Source: Saprospiraceae bacterium (GTDB lineage: Bacteria > Bacteroidota > Bacteroidia > Chitinophagales > Saprospiraceae). Taken from it: a stretch of 64,000 nucleotides of DNA. The notes beneath the pieces were generated by a model. It was not told the origin of the DNA. It did no database searches and saw only the letters and a program-made list of their open reading frames with translations. The stretch is from the NCBI GenBank assembly GCA_016719615.1, contig JADJYQ010000001.1, forward strand, positions 1,648,501 through 1,712,500. The letters run 5' to 3'. Below, piece after piece: positions 44,875 to 53,138 of the stretch; position 1 is the first letter of the stretch, and every line of letters starts with the position of its first letter. Position numbers and translations under genes: made by a program.

Positions 44875-46113
44875 TTAATGTACCCAGCGAATGGTCTCTG
44901 ATCCAGCTTTAAAAAAGTAAAGTCCTTTTGTCTTCAATTTATCCAAATCAAAATCAGGCTGATCAAAAATCCAAATACAGCGGCCCATCATATCTATAAC
45001 GTTTACAATTCTTCTCTTTGGATTTTTTAATTTGTTTCCGACAATGCTCAAAATTTCTCCGCCTTCAAAGTTGAGTTTTCGAATATCACTATATAACTCA
45101 CTTCCATCATCAAATTTGAAAATTAAACGATAAAAATAAGTTGCAGTATTTTCCAGATAATCGCTATAAGTTGAAATCGTCTCAACATCAGTTTTCTTTA
45201 ATTCAAAGATTTTTTGCCAATTATGTTCTTCCCTTTTTCTTTCGATTTTCATCTGTGTGTAATCTCCGAATGATTTCCAATTCAATATTACTTTGTTTCC
45301 ATCCAAAACAAGATTAAAATCTTCAATTTCAAGATCCAGTTCTACTTGAGCATTTATAACACAGTTTTGGTTTTCGAGATAATCTTCAATAATTGCTATG
45401 CTTGGGGCGTTCCAGGGCCGATGAGCAATAGAATTCATAATATTTATTTCTCCATCAAAATGGGACGAATTGGCACAATGTCCAATCCACTCGTGAGATG
45501 ATAAATCTTCATTTGAAGCTTGATCCTGAACATAGCCAACCATGGCTCCTCCTGGCAAACACAAGGTGCCTAAAAAGGCAATCCCTTGATTTGTATATTG
45601 ACCAGAATAAAATACATAAGTATCGCGCATTCCAGGATAGCCTTGGCTGTCGATCCAATCAAAAAAATTTAAAAAAGTTTCGACAATAGTCGAACCGTAA
45701 GAAAATGGTGTAGCTCCATCAAAGAAAACATATTCCGGTTCAATAACTATATCCCAATTTGGAGCAGCTAAATTAAAGTCATTTTGTACTGCGTTAACGA
45801 GAACATTGAGGTAATTTACAATACTATCATTATGCGAATAATCGCCTGTTCTCCTGCGTTCGTAACTTGTGTCAATATAGAATCTGATATCCATATTTTC
45901 TGAACCGGATCTGGAATACAGCAAAGTTTTGGAATTTTTAATTTTATCAGTCACATAAGACTTCAATTTTTCTTCATGCATAGCGTATTCACAATATGCA
46001 GATGGAGAAGAAGAATTAAAGGAAACTTGATGCGTTAGATGCTGGCTCATTCCGCAGTAATTCATAAAAGTAAAGCCCAGCCAAAGTATATAATTTTTAA
46101 ACTGTTCTTTCAT
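44875..46113 (-). CDS. Secreted metzincin-like metalloprotease with T9SS sorting domain and HExxxH motif
   Basis: A 412-residue protein with a leader (about 7-22, WLGFTFMNYCGMSQ) and a zincin-like domain at about 60-260. The zinc region reads SSHEWIGHCANSSHFD: His207, Glu208, His212 and His218, then a Met-turn-like EINIMNS with Met226. The spacing His-Glu-x-x-x-His is one residue longer than the classical HExxH, though the third His and Met-turn fit metzincins. The C-terminal part (about 325-412, VIDMMGRCIWIFDQ, LKTKGLYFFKAGSETIRWVH) is a T9SS type A sorting domain. Likely a surface or secreted peptidase or an inactive relative. The gene stands alone. Confidence 0.8.
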   Translation of the reverse strand: MKEQFKNYILWLGFTFMNYCGMSQHLTHQVSFNSSSPSAYCEYAMHEEKLKSYVTDKIKNSKTLLYSRSGSENMDIRFYIDTSYERRRTGDYSHNDSIVNYLNVLVNAVQNDFNLAAPNWDIVIEPEYVFFDGATPFSYGSTIVETFLNFFDWIDSQGYPGMRDTYVFYSGQYTNQGIAFLGTLCLPGGAMVGYVQDQASNEDLSSHEWIGHCANSSHFDGEINIMNSIAHRPWNAPSIAIIEDYLENQNCVINAQVELDLEIEDFNLVLDGNKVILNWKSFGDYTQMKIERKREEHNWQKIFELKKTDVETISTYSDYLENTATYFYRLIFKFDDGSELYSDIRKLNFEGGEILSIVGNKLKNPKRRIVNVIDMMGRCIWIFDQPDFDLDKLKTKGLYFFKAGSETIRWVH

Positions 46114-46211
46114 TGCTTTGGTAAAATTGAATTACAAAAGATACACGCTCAGCAAAACCGTAGTCCAGAATCAATACGAATGTACAAAAAATTTAATTCT
46201 CATTCCACAAA

Positions 46212-47123
46212 TTACATGACTTTAGGATATAGGCCATTTTGGATCATTTGCAAAAAAGCAGTTTCGACTATGGGTTTATCTTCCTGGTAAGTAACTCCAT
46301 ACCATTTAGAACCTGAATTTACGACACTAATTATTTTTTGCTCTTCCTGCATAAGTCGCTGAATTACATCTGGGATATAAAATTCGGAGCTTTGCTCATT
46401 GCCTTTAGCAATCAGGAATTCCTTAAAATAAACTTCAGCCCAACAAAAGAAATCAGACCTAAGCGCCCACATATTCATGGATACCATACTAGTTTCCGAT
46501 AATTCGATTTTCATACCATTTTCCAGGTATGCAATTTTAGGATAAGGCTCTATGTTTTTACATTCTTTAATAGCCAAAAGATGTCCTTGTTCATCCACTT
46601 TACATACCCCTCTATTGACAGTCCCATGCTCAGATAAGGTATCTAAAATAGGATATGCTACCAGAGAATACTGTTTATCATCAAGCAACTCTTTATATAG
46701 CATATTCATGGCTTCACGTCCATAATAATCATCTGCATTTATAACACCAAAAGGTCCGTTGATAACATCTCTGGCTACCCAAACAGCATGAGCAGTTCCC
46801 CAGGGCTTATCGCGGTTATTAATTTTCACATGCACAGGAGGAATATCATCCGTTTCCTGAAAAACAAAATCAAGTTGCATCTTATCTTCCCATTTTTGCT
46901 TCATTTGCGCTATGAAAGCATCCGCAAAAGATTTTCTTATGACAAACACGACCTGCTCGAAACCTGCCAACTTCGCATCATAAATTGAAAAGTCCATAAT
47001 AGTCTGTCCACCGGGTCCAAAAACATCCATTTGCTTTAGGCCGCCATACCGACTGCCCATACCCGCTGCTAATATTAATAAACAAGGTTTCTTTTGTAAC
47101 ATGCAATTCCGAATTAATTGCAA
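46212..47123 (-). CDS. Sugar-1-phosphate nucleotidyltransferase family protein
   Basis: A 303-residue protein with the nucleotide-binding loop LILAAGMGSRYGGLKQ (about 15-30), then GPGGQTIMDFSIYDA, PWGTAHAVWVARD and the metal site VINADDYYG. It has the Rossmann-like fold of GlmU/RmlA-type enzymes and should transfer NMP to a sugar phosphate. Family members in Bacteroidota sit beside sugar kinases, but none is adjacent here. The second ATG (MLQKKPCLL, 47102) seven codons in looks like the better start. The substrate is not evident. Confidence 0.85.
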   Translation of the reverse strand: MQLIRNCMLQKKPCLLILAAGMGSRYGGLKQMDVFGPGGQTIMDFSIYDAKLAGFEQVVFVIRKSFADAFIAQMKQKWEDKMQLDFVFQETDDIPPVHVKINNRDKPWGTAHAVWVARDVINGPFGVINADDYYGREAMNMLYKELLDDKQYSLVAYPILDTLSEHGTVNRGVCKVDEQGHLLAIKECKNIEPYPKIAYLENGMKIELSETSMVSMNMWALRSDFFCWAEVYFKEFLIAKGNEQSSEFYIPDVIQRLMQEEQKIISVVNSGSKWYGVTYQEDKPIVETAFLQMIQNGLYPKVM

Positions 47124-47474
47124 TATTAATAAAAAATGGAATCAAGCTAAAGGTCTTGAGCAGAAGTACTGGTTCAGGCCTCAGCTTTACCTTATTTGCA
47201 TTATGCAAAGTGAATATTTAGTAAAGTGTTAGAACATCAAATAATCGCCAAATCAAAATATGGAAATCAGGTATTCAAATGCAGGTAGCAGAGCTGAATA
47301 CCAAAAGAATAGAACTTGGAATATATTCTAATAAACGAAGCAGACGTTTTAAAAATCCGGTTGGAAGCTATCACCGTTATAATGTATACATAAAAAAACC
47401 CGAGGTTTTTAATTTTTAAAACCTCGGGTTTATAGATTTCAATTACTTCTGAAAAATTCAGGAGTAAATTCTCA
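47124..47474. other. Intergenic stretch of about 350 bases containing a palindromic terminator
   Basis: This AT-rich stretch separates two minus-strand genes. It holds one strong palindrome at 47394-47432 and no open frame of interest; I see no tRNA-like or repeat structure in the rest. The ORF that covers the first 85 bases on the minus strand is a shadow of the nucleotidyltransferase leader. Confidence 0.6.
47394..47432. terminator. Strong bidirectional terminator hairpin
   Basis: AAACCCGAGGTTTT (from 47396) pairs with AAAACCTCGGGTTT (to 47431) around a short AT loop, with a run of A before and T after. On the minus strand it ends the DUF1800-DUF1501 transcript, 43 bases beyond the DUF1501 stop. 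Confidence 0.85.
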
Positions 47475-49027
47475 TTAAAGTTTTACCAGCAGTTTCGTAT
47501 TTTGGGCATGGTCTGATGCCAGGCGAATAAAATAATTACCCGGTTTTAAATCCTCGATAAGCAATTCCATTTGATGCTGACCGCTTTGCATTCTTCCTGA
47601 ATACAATAATTTAACTTCAGAACCCAAAGGATCGAACACGCTGATTCGGATAAATTCGTTTGCAGATTCAAAAGATAAATTTACTTTCCGATCAGCCGGA
47701 TTAGGATAAGTATTAAACACAAAATTAAAGTCCTTATTCTGCTCATCTGTAGCTACAGGCGAGCATCCTTCAATGATGGGAAGTTTTTGAAATTCAGCAA
47801 ATAAAATTTCACTGACAATAGATGGAGCTAACTCAAACCAATCAATTAAAATTGAGGCATAAACAGAACGGAAATCATATTGCATAGCTACGCCTTCATC
47901 ATTTCCTACATTATTGGTAATGACCGGATTTGTACCAAGAATTCCCGGATTCACACAGTTCCCGAATAGGAAAAGCGGAGCTGCTGAACCATGGTCAGTA
48001 CCTGTAGAATCGTTTGCTTTAATTCTCCTTCCAAATTCAGAGAAGGTCATTCCAACAACTCTTTTTCATTGCCAGATTTTTCAATTTCCGATTGAAATCC
48101 GGCAATTGCGTCTGAAACTCTTTGCAACAAAGTTGCATGTGCACCGATCTCATGATCATCAGGATCACATTGCGCAGAATGGGTATCAAAACCGCCTATA
48201 CTCACAACGTATACTTTCGTCTTCATGCCACCTTTAATCAATTGTGCCACGATATTCAGTTGATCCAACAACGGATTACCTGTAGTGGCTATAGAACCTC
48301 CAGCAGCGTCAAAAGCGTCTTTAATAACATCTGTATAATCATTGGTCTGCTTAAAAGTATCCATTAAATACTTTAATTCATTCCCATAATTGGTAGACGG
48401 AATATTTGTAGCGAACTCCGGCTCTTCCAGAATCGCCATTGTTGCAGGATCATTAATGGCGAGGCTAAAATTGGCAACAGGTCCTTGACAAGTTTGTGAG
48501 ACTAAGGAACCAATTGTGATAGCAAGCGGATCTGGAAAATCACTATTTGGATAACCTCCCGGAAATGATGCATGATCATTATAAAAATATCTACCTAACC
48601 AACCCCTTGGTTCCATCTTTTCTGCACTGGAACCTGAGGTCCATATATCAGTAGATCTGAAATGTGATCTGTTTTGATTAGGATAACCAACAGATTGAAT
48701 AAGGCGAAGTTTACCGGCATCAAAAACTGTTTTTAAGGATCCCATGGATGGATGCAATGCAAGATCATCTCGAAGTTTGAGACCCAATGTTTCTTTAATT
48801 AGAATTTTGTTTCTCGCAATGTCAAGATTTGGATATTGATCTAATGGAAGCACCATGTTGAGACCATCATTTCCTCCTGTCATTTGGATCAGAACTAAGA
48901 TGCGATCGTTGTCCGGATTTACAAAATCCAAAAAGGAATTGCGTGCAACGGCTCCTACAGGAATTCCATTGATAAGCATGGGTATGGTTGCAGCTGAACT
49001 GAGCTGAATAAAAGACCTTCTTTTCAT
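47475..49027 (-). CDS. DUF1501 family exported protein with T9SS sorting domain (frameshifted)
   Basis: Starts MKRRSFIQLSSAATIP, a twin-arginine-like signal, followed by the DUF1501 signature ILVLIQMTGGNDGLNMVLPL, ALHPSMGSL, IQSVGYPNQNRSHFRSTDIW and SIGGFDTHSAQ. The frame breaks at GNEKELLE; one more A in the A5 run (T5 at 48062-48066 on the plus strand) restores NEKRVVGMTFSEFGRR and runs through GTDHGSAAPLFLFG to a T9SS sorting domain (NPADRKVNLSF, VFDPLGSEVKLL, LKPGNYFIRL). The repaired length is 517 residues. The family looks like sulfatase/phosphatase-fold secreted enzymes of unknown substrate. It follows DUF1800 by 13 bases, the usual pairing. Confidence 0.87.
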
Positions 49028-49040
49028 AGTACTATTTATT

Positions 49041-50720
49041 TTAACTTAAATAATATTCAGGCATTGATAATAGGGAAACGAATAACGGTTTTAGCCTGTT
49101 TTCAACGGCCGTTCTCGTTGCTTGTGAAGGATTTGCTTTATAAGCATTCCAATCTGAAGTCCATTGTGCTTCACTTCTTTGTCCAAGCAGCTTAGCTTTT
49201 AAAAATGCTTTTTGATTGGCTTCAATAGCTTTTGGCAGCAAATGGTTGACTACATCGTCTATAAGGGCTGTAGCATTTCCGGGATTCGCAAATTTCTCAA
49301 CATAACCAATAAGGTCGAGTCCAAACAAGATCCCTTGAATGTTGCGAATTCTCTTCGCTTTGTTGGCCAGGACCGTTGTGAAGGCATTTCTTATGGGAAG
49401 TGTCACAGAATTAACCCAAATCTCATGATAGTTGGGTTCCTGGTAGTAAGGTGTCCAACCTGCTACACTTGGGGGATTGAAATAAACTTGTTCCATCCCC
49501 GCAGTACTTCTGTATAAATCCAGAAATACATTGTATTTGCCAGGAATGTCTGTTGGTACATTCAATCCCATCGTTTTAATTGTATTGAATACAAACTCAT
49601 AAGGCATCCGTATTAAACAACCAAGTGCTTCATCTGTATAAAAATGATCACTGGCCAATAATGTTCTAACTACCGGAGCGATCTCAAAATCATTGGCAAT
49701 TAATAGATCTGCCAAACCTTCGATGATTTGATTTTGAATGTCCTGACTCACTTTATAGTAAACAAAATAGCGGTATAATTTTTTGCAAATAAATGTAGCT
49801 GCTTCCCTTTTTGTAAATAGGATGTCCACTACATTTTCATATTCCTTTGCATTAGCGTTCGCTATTGTTATTCCGCCAAAACGATGAGACAATTGCTTAA
49901 CGCTCGTGTCATGTTGAGTTGGAATAAATTCCACATAAGGATAAAACGATTCATCCATCCTATCCGTTCTGATGACCCAACCAGTGAGGGCTTTGGCTAA
50001 AGCAAGTACATCTTGTTCTGTAAAAGTAGTATAATCTCCAGGACCTGCCAGATCACCTTTGCCTAACGTAAAAAGCTCCATCAGCTCTCTTGCATAATTT
50101 TCATTTGGAGCGCGTTTAAGGTTCTGAGCGCCGTTTAAGTAAATGAGCATCGCCTTATCAACCGTAATTTTTTTAGTCAATTCTTTAAAATTACCCAAAG
50201 CATTTTCACGCAAGAGTGTGATATAATCATAACTATATCTGGGATCAAAAATCTCAGATACGACAAAGTGGTTGTGCCAAAACAAAGTCATTTTTTCGGT
50301 AACAGAAACTCCCTCGTTAAAAATTAATTGCAACAACCAGGAATAAAGTGAATTTTCCTTAAAATTTGCAAGTGCCTGGACTTCAGGATGTAATTTTTTG
50401 TCGACCCACGAGTCTCCCAGTTTTAAATCAGGATCATCCGGTGAATCGCCATAAAGTACAGGTGGCATAGGTTTCGCTTGTGGCGTAAATAGAAGATCCA
50501 GTGTTTTTTCAAGCCCATCCTGGACGGCTTTTTCAATTTGTGCGTGGCTGGGCCCAAACATGGCCCTTCTCAATAAGTGGGCGGCCGCGGCATAATTCCA
50601 CGTTCCTGAAAACGGATTTAATCCGCCTCCCACAGGTAGTGCTTCTTCCTGGAGCCTCATGCCCGATAAAGCAGCAGATTCTACTCCAAAAAATTTCTTT
50701 AATGTGGCTCTTCTGTCCAT
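49041..50720 (-). CDS. DUF1800 family exported protein
   Basis: A 559-residue protein with N-terminal MDRRATLKKFFG and the DUF1800 signature AAHLLRRAMFGPSHAQIEKA, KMTLFWHNHFVVS, NYARELMELFTLGKGD and DVLALAKALTGWV, then RFGGITI and PSVAGWTPYY. DUF1800 genes nearly always precede DUF1501 genes, across many phyla, and the function is unknown; the twin Arg start suggests export in a folded state. No sorting domain is visible at its C-terminus, in contrast to its DUF1501 partner 13 bases downstream. Confidence 0.88.
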   Translation of the reverse strand: MDRRATLKKFFGVESAALSGMRLQEEALPVGGGLNPFSGTWNYAAAAHLLRRAMFGPSHAQIEKAVQDGLEKTLDLLFTPQAKPMPPVLYGDSPDDPDLKLGDSWVDKKLHPEVQALANFKENSLYSWLLQLIFNEGVSVTEKMTLFWHNHFVVSEIFDPRYSYDYITLLRENALGNFKELTKKITVDKAMLIYLNGAQNLKRAPNENYARELMELFTLGKGDLAGPGDYTTFTEQDVLALAKALTGWVIRTDRMDESFYPYVEFIPTQHDTSVKQLSHRFGGITIANANAKEYENVVDILFTKREAATFICKKLYRYFVYYKVSQDIQNQIIEGLADLLIANDFEIAPVVRTLLASDHFYTDEALGCLIRMPYEFVFNTIKTMGLNVPTDIPGKYNVFLDLYRSTAGMEQVYFNPPSVAGWTPYYQEPNYHEIWVNSVTLPIRNAFTTVLANKAKRIRNIQGILFGLDLIGYVEKFANPGNATALIDDVVNHLLPKAIEANQKAFLKAKLLGQRSEAQWTSDWNAYKANPSQATRTAVENRLKPLFVSLLSMPEYYLS

Positions 50721-50854
50721 TTTAATAGTCTTATAGTGTAAGAAATAAAAACATAATATGATGTAGACTCATTCTACATTTAAAAGTTTAATAAAAACTA
50801 AAGATATGGTTAAAATATTAATCTGAAAGTTAAAATTCTCTTGAATATCAAAGG

Positions 50855-50883
50855 TTTGGCGGACATCATTTTATGTAGCTTTG
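50855..50883 (+). promoter_or_regulatory. Likely promoter of the ferredoxin reductase gene: TTTG, 17 bases, TAGCTTTG
   Basis: TTTG at 50855-50858 and TAGCTTTG at 50876-50883 fit the Bacteroidota -33/-7 pair with 17 bases between. The ATG is 13 bases further on at 50897. Confidence 0.55.
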
Positions 50884-50896
50884 CCGCCTGAATCGT

Positions 50897-51898
50897 ATGG
50901 AAAAAACAGATATTGTCATCATAGGTGCAGGACCTTGTGGATTATTCACGGTTTTCGAAGCAGGCTTGCTCAAGCTCAAATGTCATTTAATTGACTATTT
51001 GCCATCTCCAGGTGGTCAATTAGCTGAAATTTATCCTAAAAAACCTATTTATGATATTCCGGGCCATCCGGTTATTCTTGCAAAGGATTTAATAGCTAAT
51101 TTGATGGAGCAAATCTCTGTTTTTAATCCAAAATTTACACTCGGTGAACGCGTGGATCATTTGCTTAAAAGGGAAGATGGTATTTTTGAAATAAAAACTT
51201 CTCTTGGCTCAGAGATTGAGGCCCCTGTGATCATCATTGCAGCAGGTTTGGGTTGTTTTGAACCCCGTAAACCCGAAATCGAAAACATCAGCGAATACGA
51301 AAATAAAGGAGTTCATTATATTATCAAAGACCCTGAATTATTCAGAAACAAGAATGTAGTAATTGCTGGAGGTGGTGATAGTGCATTAGATTGGTGCATT
51401 TTTTTAGCAGAGATCACTGAAAAGCTCACCCTCATTCATCGCAGAAGTGAATTTAGAGCTGCTCCTGAATCAATCTCAAAATTAAGTGAGTTGGTAAATC
51501 AGAACAAAGTGCATTTACATCTTAATGCAGAAGTAACAAAATTGCATGGGAATGTAGCTCTGCAATCCTTAACTATCAAAAATGAGCAAGAGGAATGGGA
51601 TGTTATCTGTGATCAGTTTTTACCATTGTTCGGCCTCAGTCCCAAGTTAGGACCTATTGCCGAATGGGGTTTAAATGTAGATAAGAATGCAATACTCGTA
51701 AATTCAATTGACTATAGTACCAATGTGCCAGGAATATTTGCAGTGGGTGATATCAATTCTTATGAAGGAAAACTAAAATTGATCCTATGCGGATTCCATG
51801 AAGCAACCCTTGCCGTTCAATCAGCATATAAAATTATTCACAAGGGTCAAAAGCCAAGTTTTAAATATACAACGGTCACCGGAATCAACAAATTCTAA
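50897..51898 (+). CDS. Ferredoxin-NADP reductase of the thioredoxin-reductase-like type
   Basis: A 333-residue flavoprotein with the FAD loop VIIGAGPCGLF (6-16), PSPGGQLAEIYPKKPIYDIPG, the NADPH loop VIAGGGDSALDW (about 153-164), HRRSEFRAA for the phosphate of NADPH, and the second FAD motif GIFAVGDIN. The redox CxxC of thioredoxin reductase is absent, which fits a ferredoxin/flavodoxin-NADP reductase of the YumC type. It is followed 28 bases later by a [2Fe-2S] ferredoxin gene, the likely electron partner. Cytosolic. Confidence 0.9.
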   Translation: MEKTDIVIIGAGPCGLFTVFEAGLLKLKCHLIDYLPSPGGQLAEIYPKKPIYDIPGHPVILAKDLIANLMEQISVFNPKFTLGERVDHLLKREDGIFEIKTSLGSEIEAPVIIIAAGLGCFEPRKPEIENISEYENKGVHYIIKDPELFRNKNVVIAGGGDSALDWCIFLAEITEKLTLIHRRSEFRAAPESISKLSELVNQNKVHLHLNAEVTKLHGNVALQSLTIKNEQEEWDVICDQFLPLFGLSPKLGPIAEWGLNVDKNAILVNSIDYSTNVPGIFAVGDINSYEGKLKLILCGFHEATLAVQSAYKIIHKGQKPSFKYTTVTGINKF

Positions 51899-51926
51899 AC
51901 CTGCCCGTTATTAATTTAACTGCTCA

Positions 51927-52244
51927 ATGGATTATATCAGGATAAAAGTTATAGATAAAACTAAGGAAATTCACGAACTTGAATTGCCCAATGATCCCGC
52001 TTACTCACTGATGGAGTTATTCAGAGCATGCGAACTTCCAGTATTAGGAACCTGTGGTGGAATGGCTCTTTGTGCATCCTGTCATATTTTCGTTCATTCT
52101 GCAAATTCCCTACCCGACATTAAACCTGAAGAGGCACAATTATTAGATAGCCTGCCCAACAGTGCTGAAAATTCAAGATTATCTTGCCAATTACCGGTTT
52201 CAGAATTGTTAGATGGCCTTATTTGTGAACTGGCTGCAGATTAA
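51927..52244 (+). CDS. Adrenodoxin-type [2Fe-2S] ferredoxin
   Basis: A 105-residue protein with the cluster cysteines Cys43, Cys49, Cys52 and Cys87 in GTCGGMALCASCH and RLSCQL, the CX5CX2C...C pattern of adrenodoxin-like ferredoxins rather than the plant type. It starts MDYIRIKVIDKTKEIHELE. It probably carries single electrons from the reductase just upstream to an unknown acceptor such as a P450 or a hydroxylase; no such enzyme is in the window. Confidence 0.92.
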   Translation: MDYIRIKVIDKTKEIHELELPNDPAYSLMELFRACELPVLGTCGGMALCASCHIFVHSANSLPDIKPEEAQLLDSLPNSAENSRLSCQLPVSELLDGLICELAAD

Positions 52245-52258
52245 TTTCTCAGTTCTAT

Positions 52259-53104
52259 TTATTTTGAGACATCCATCATTTTCAATACTTCAAGTAGAAT
52301 TTTATCTTTTAGTTTAGGTAAAGAAATTGATTTATCTGCATGTTTAAAATTAAAATCAATGCTCAAGGAAACTGTATCCTTTGTGAGTTTTGAAAGATGA
52401 ATCTGAATTTCATTAATAAGCATCTCTGGAACCAGATCCCGGCTAGCCTTTTGAATGATAAGATCTAATTGTTGCCTTTTGTTGACGACCGAAACCGGCA
52501 AATCCAACTCCATATTCAAACAAAAATTTTCTTTACTGCTATAGTTGATAATATCACTAAAATATGCTGATGAATTTGGTATATTAATTAATTGATTATT
52601 ATTGGATAAAACAATTTTATGAATATTGAGATCATGGACTCGCCCCTCTTTATCATTTATTTTAACATAATCACCTATTGCGATATCCCTTGAAAAGCTG
52701 AAATTGATGCCACAGATAACATCCATGACCAATTCTTTTGAAATAATAGCAAGCGCTGCAGCGACAATACTCAAAGCAGTTAAAAGCTCTTTTGGATGCA
52801 ATCCAAACATGCCAATCATCAGAAAAAATGATGCCATGACGGTAAGTAAATAATAAATATTTCGCAGACCAATAATGACATTATCAGAATATTTATGGCC
52901 TAGTTTTTTCCGCTTTCTATAGATGTATTGTGTTAACCTAATGACCACATTTAAAGAAAGCCAAAAAATGCCAAAATTCAGTAAGGATCTAAAAAAAGCG
53001 GATTGATCAATCCAGGTTTCAAGCATTTCACTACCAAGGCCTTCTTTAAGAGCAATTATGACCAGAAGGACAATAATTTTAAATAAAAATTTAAATGCGA
53101 TCAT
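52259..53104 (-). CDS. MscS-type mechanosensitive channel
   Basis: A 281-residue membrane protein. Three or four helices lie at about 5-25, 40-60 and 78-125, and the pore-lining helix contains ALSIVAAALAIISKELVMD (about 110-130) in the place of MscS TM3. The beta domain follows with FSRDIAIGDYVKINDKEGRVHDLNIHKIVL (about 137-170) and NIPNSSAYFSDIINYS. It gates under membrane tension to release solutes at osmotic downshift. It lies downstream of the PorE-like gene, 34 bases apart, with no clear functional tie. Confidence 0.88.
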   Translation of the reverse strand: MIAFKFLFKIIVLLVIIALKEGLGSEMLETWIDQSAFFRSLLNFGIFWLSLNVVIRLTQYIYRKRKKLGHKYSDNVIIGLRNIYYLLTVMASFFLMIGMFGLHPKELLTALSIVAAALAIISKELVMDVICGINFSFSRDIAIGDYVKINDKEGRVHDLNIHKIVLSNNNQLINIPNSSAYFSDIINYSSKENFCLNMELDLPVSVVNKRQQLDLIIQKASRDLVPEMLINEIQIHLSKLTKDTVSLSIDFNFKHADKSISLPKLKDKILLEVLKMMDVSK

Positions 53105-53138
53105 GCTTTATAATTAGCTCTGCAAAATAAACATTCCC

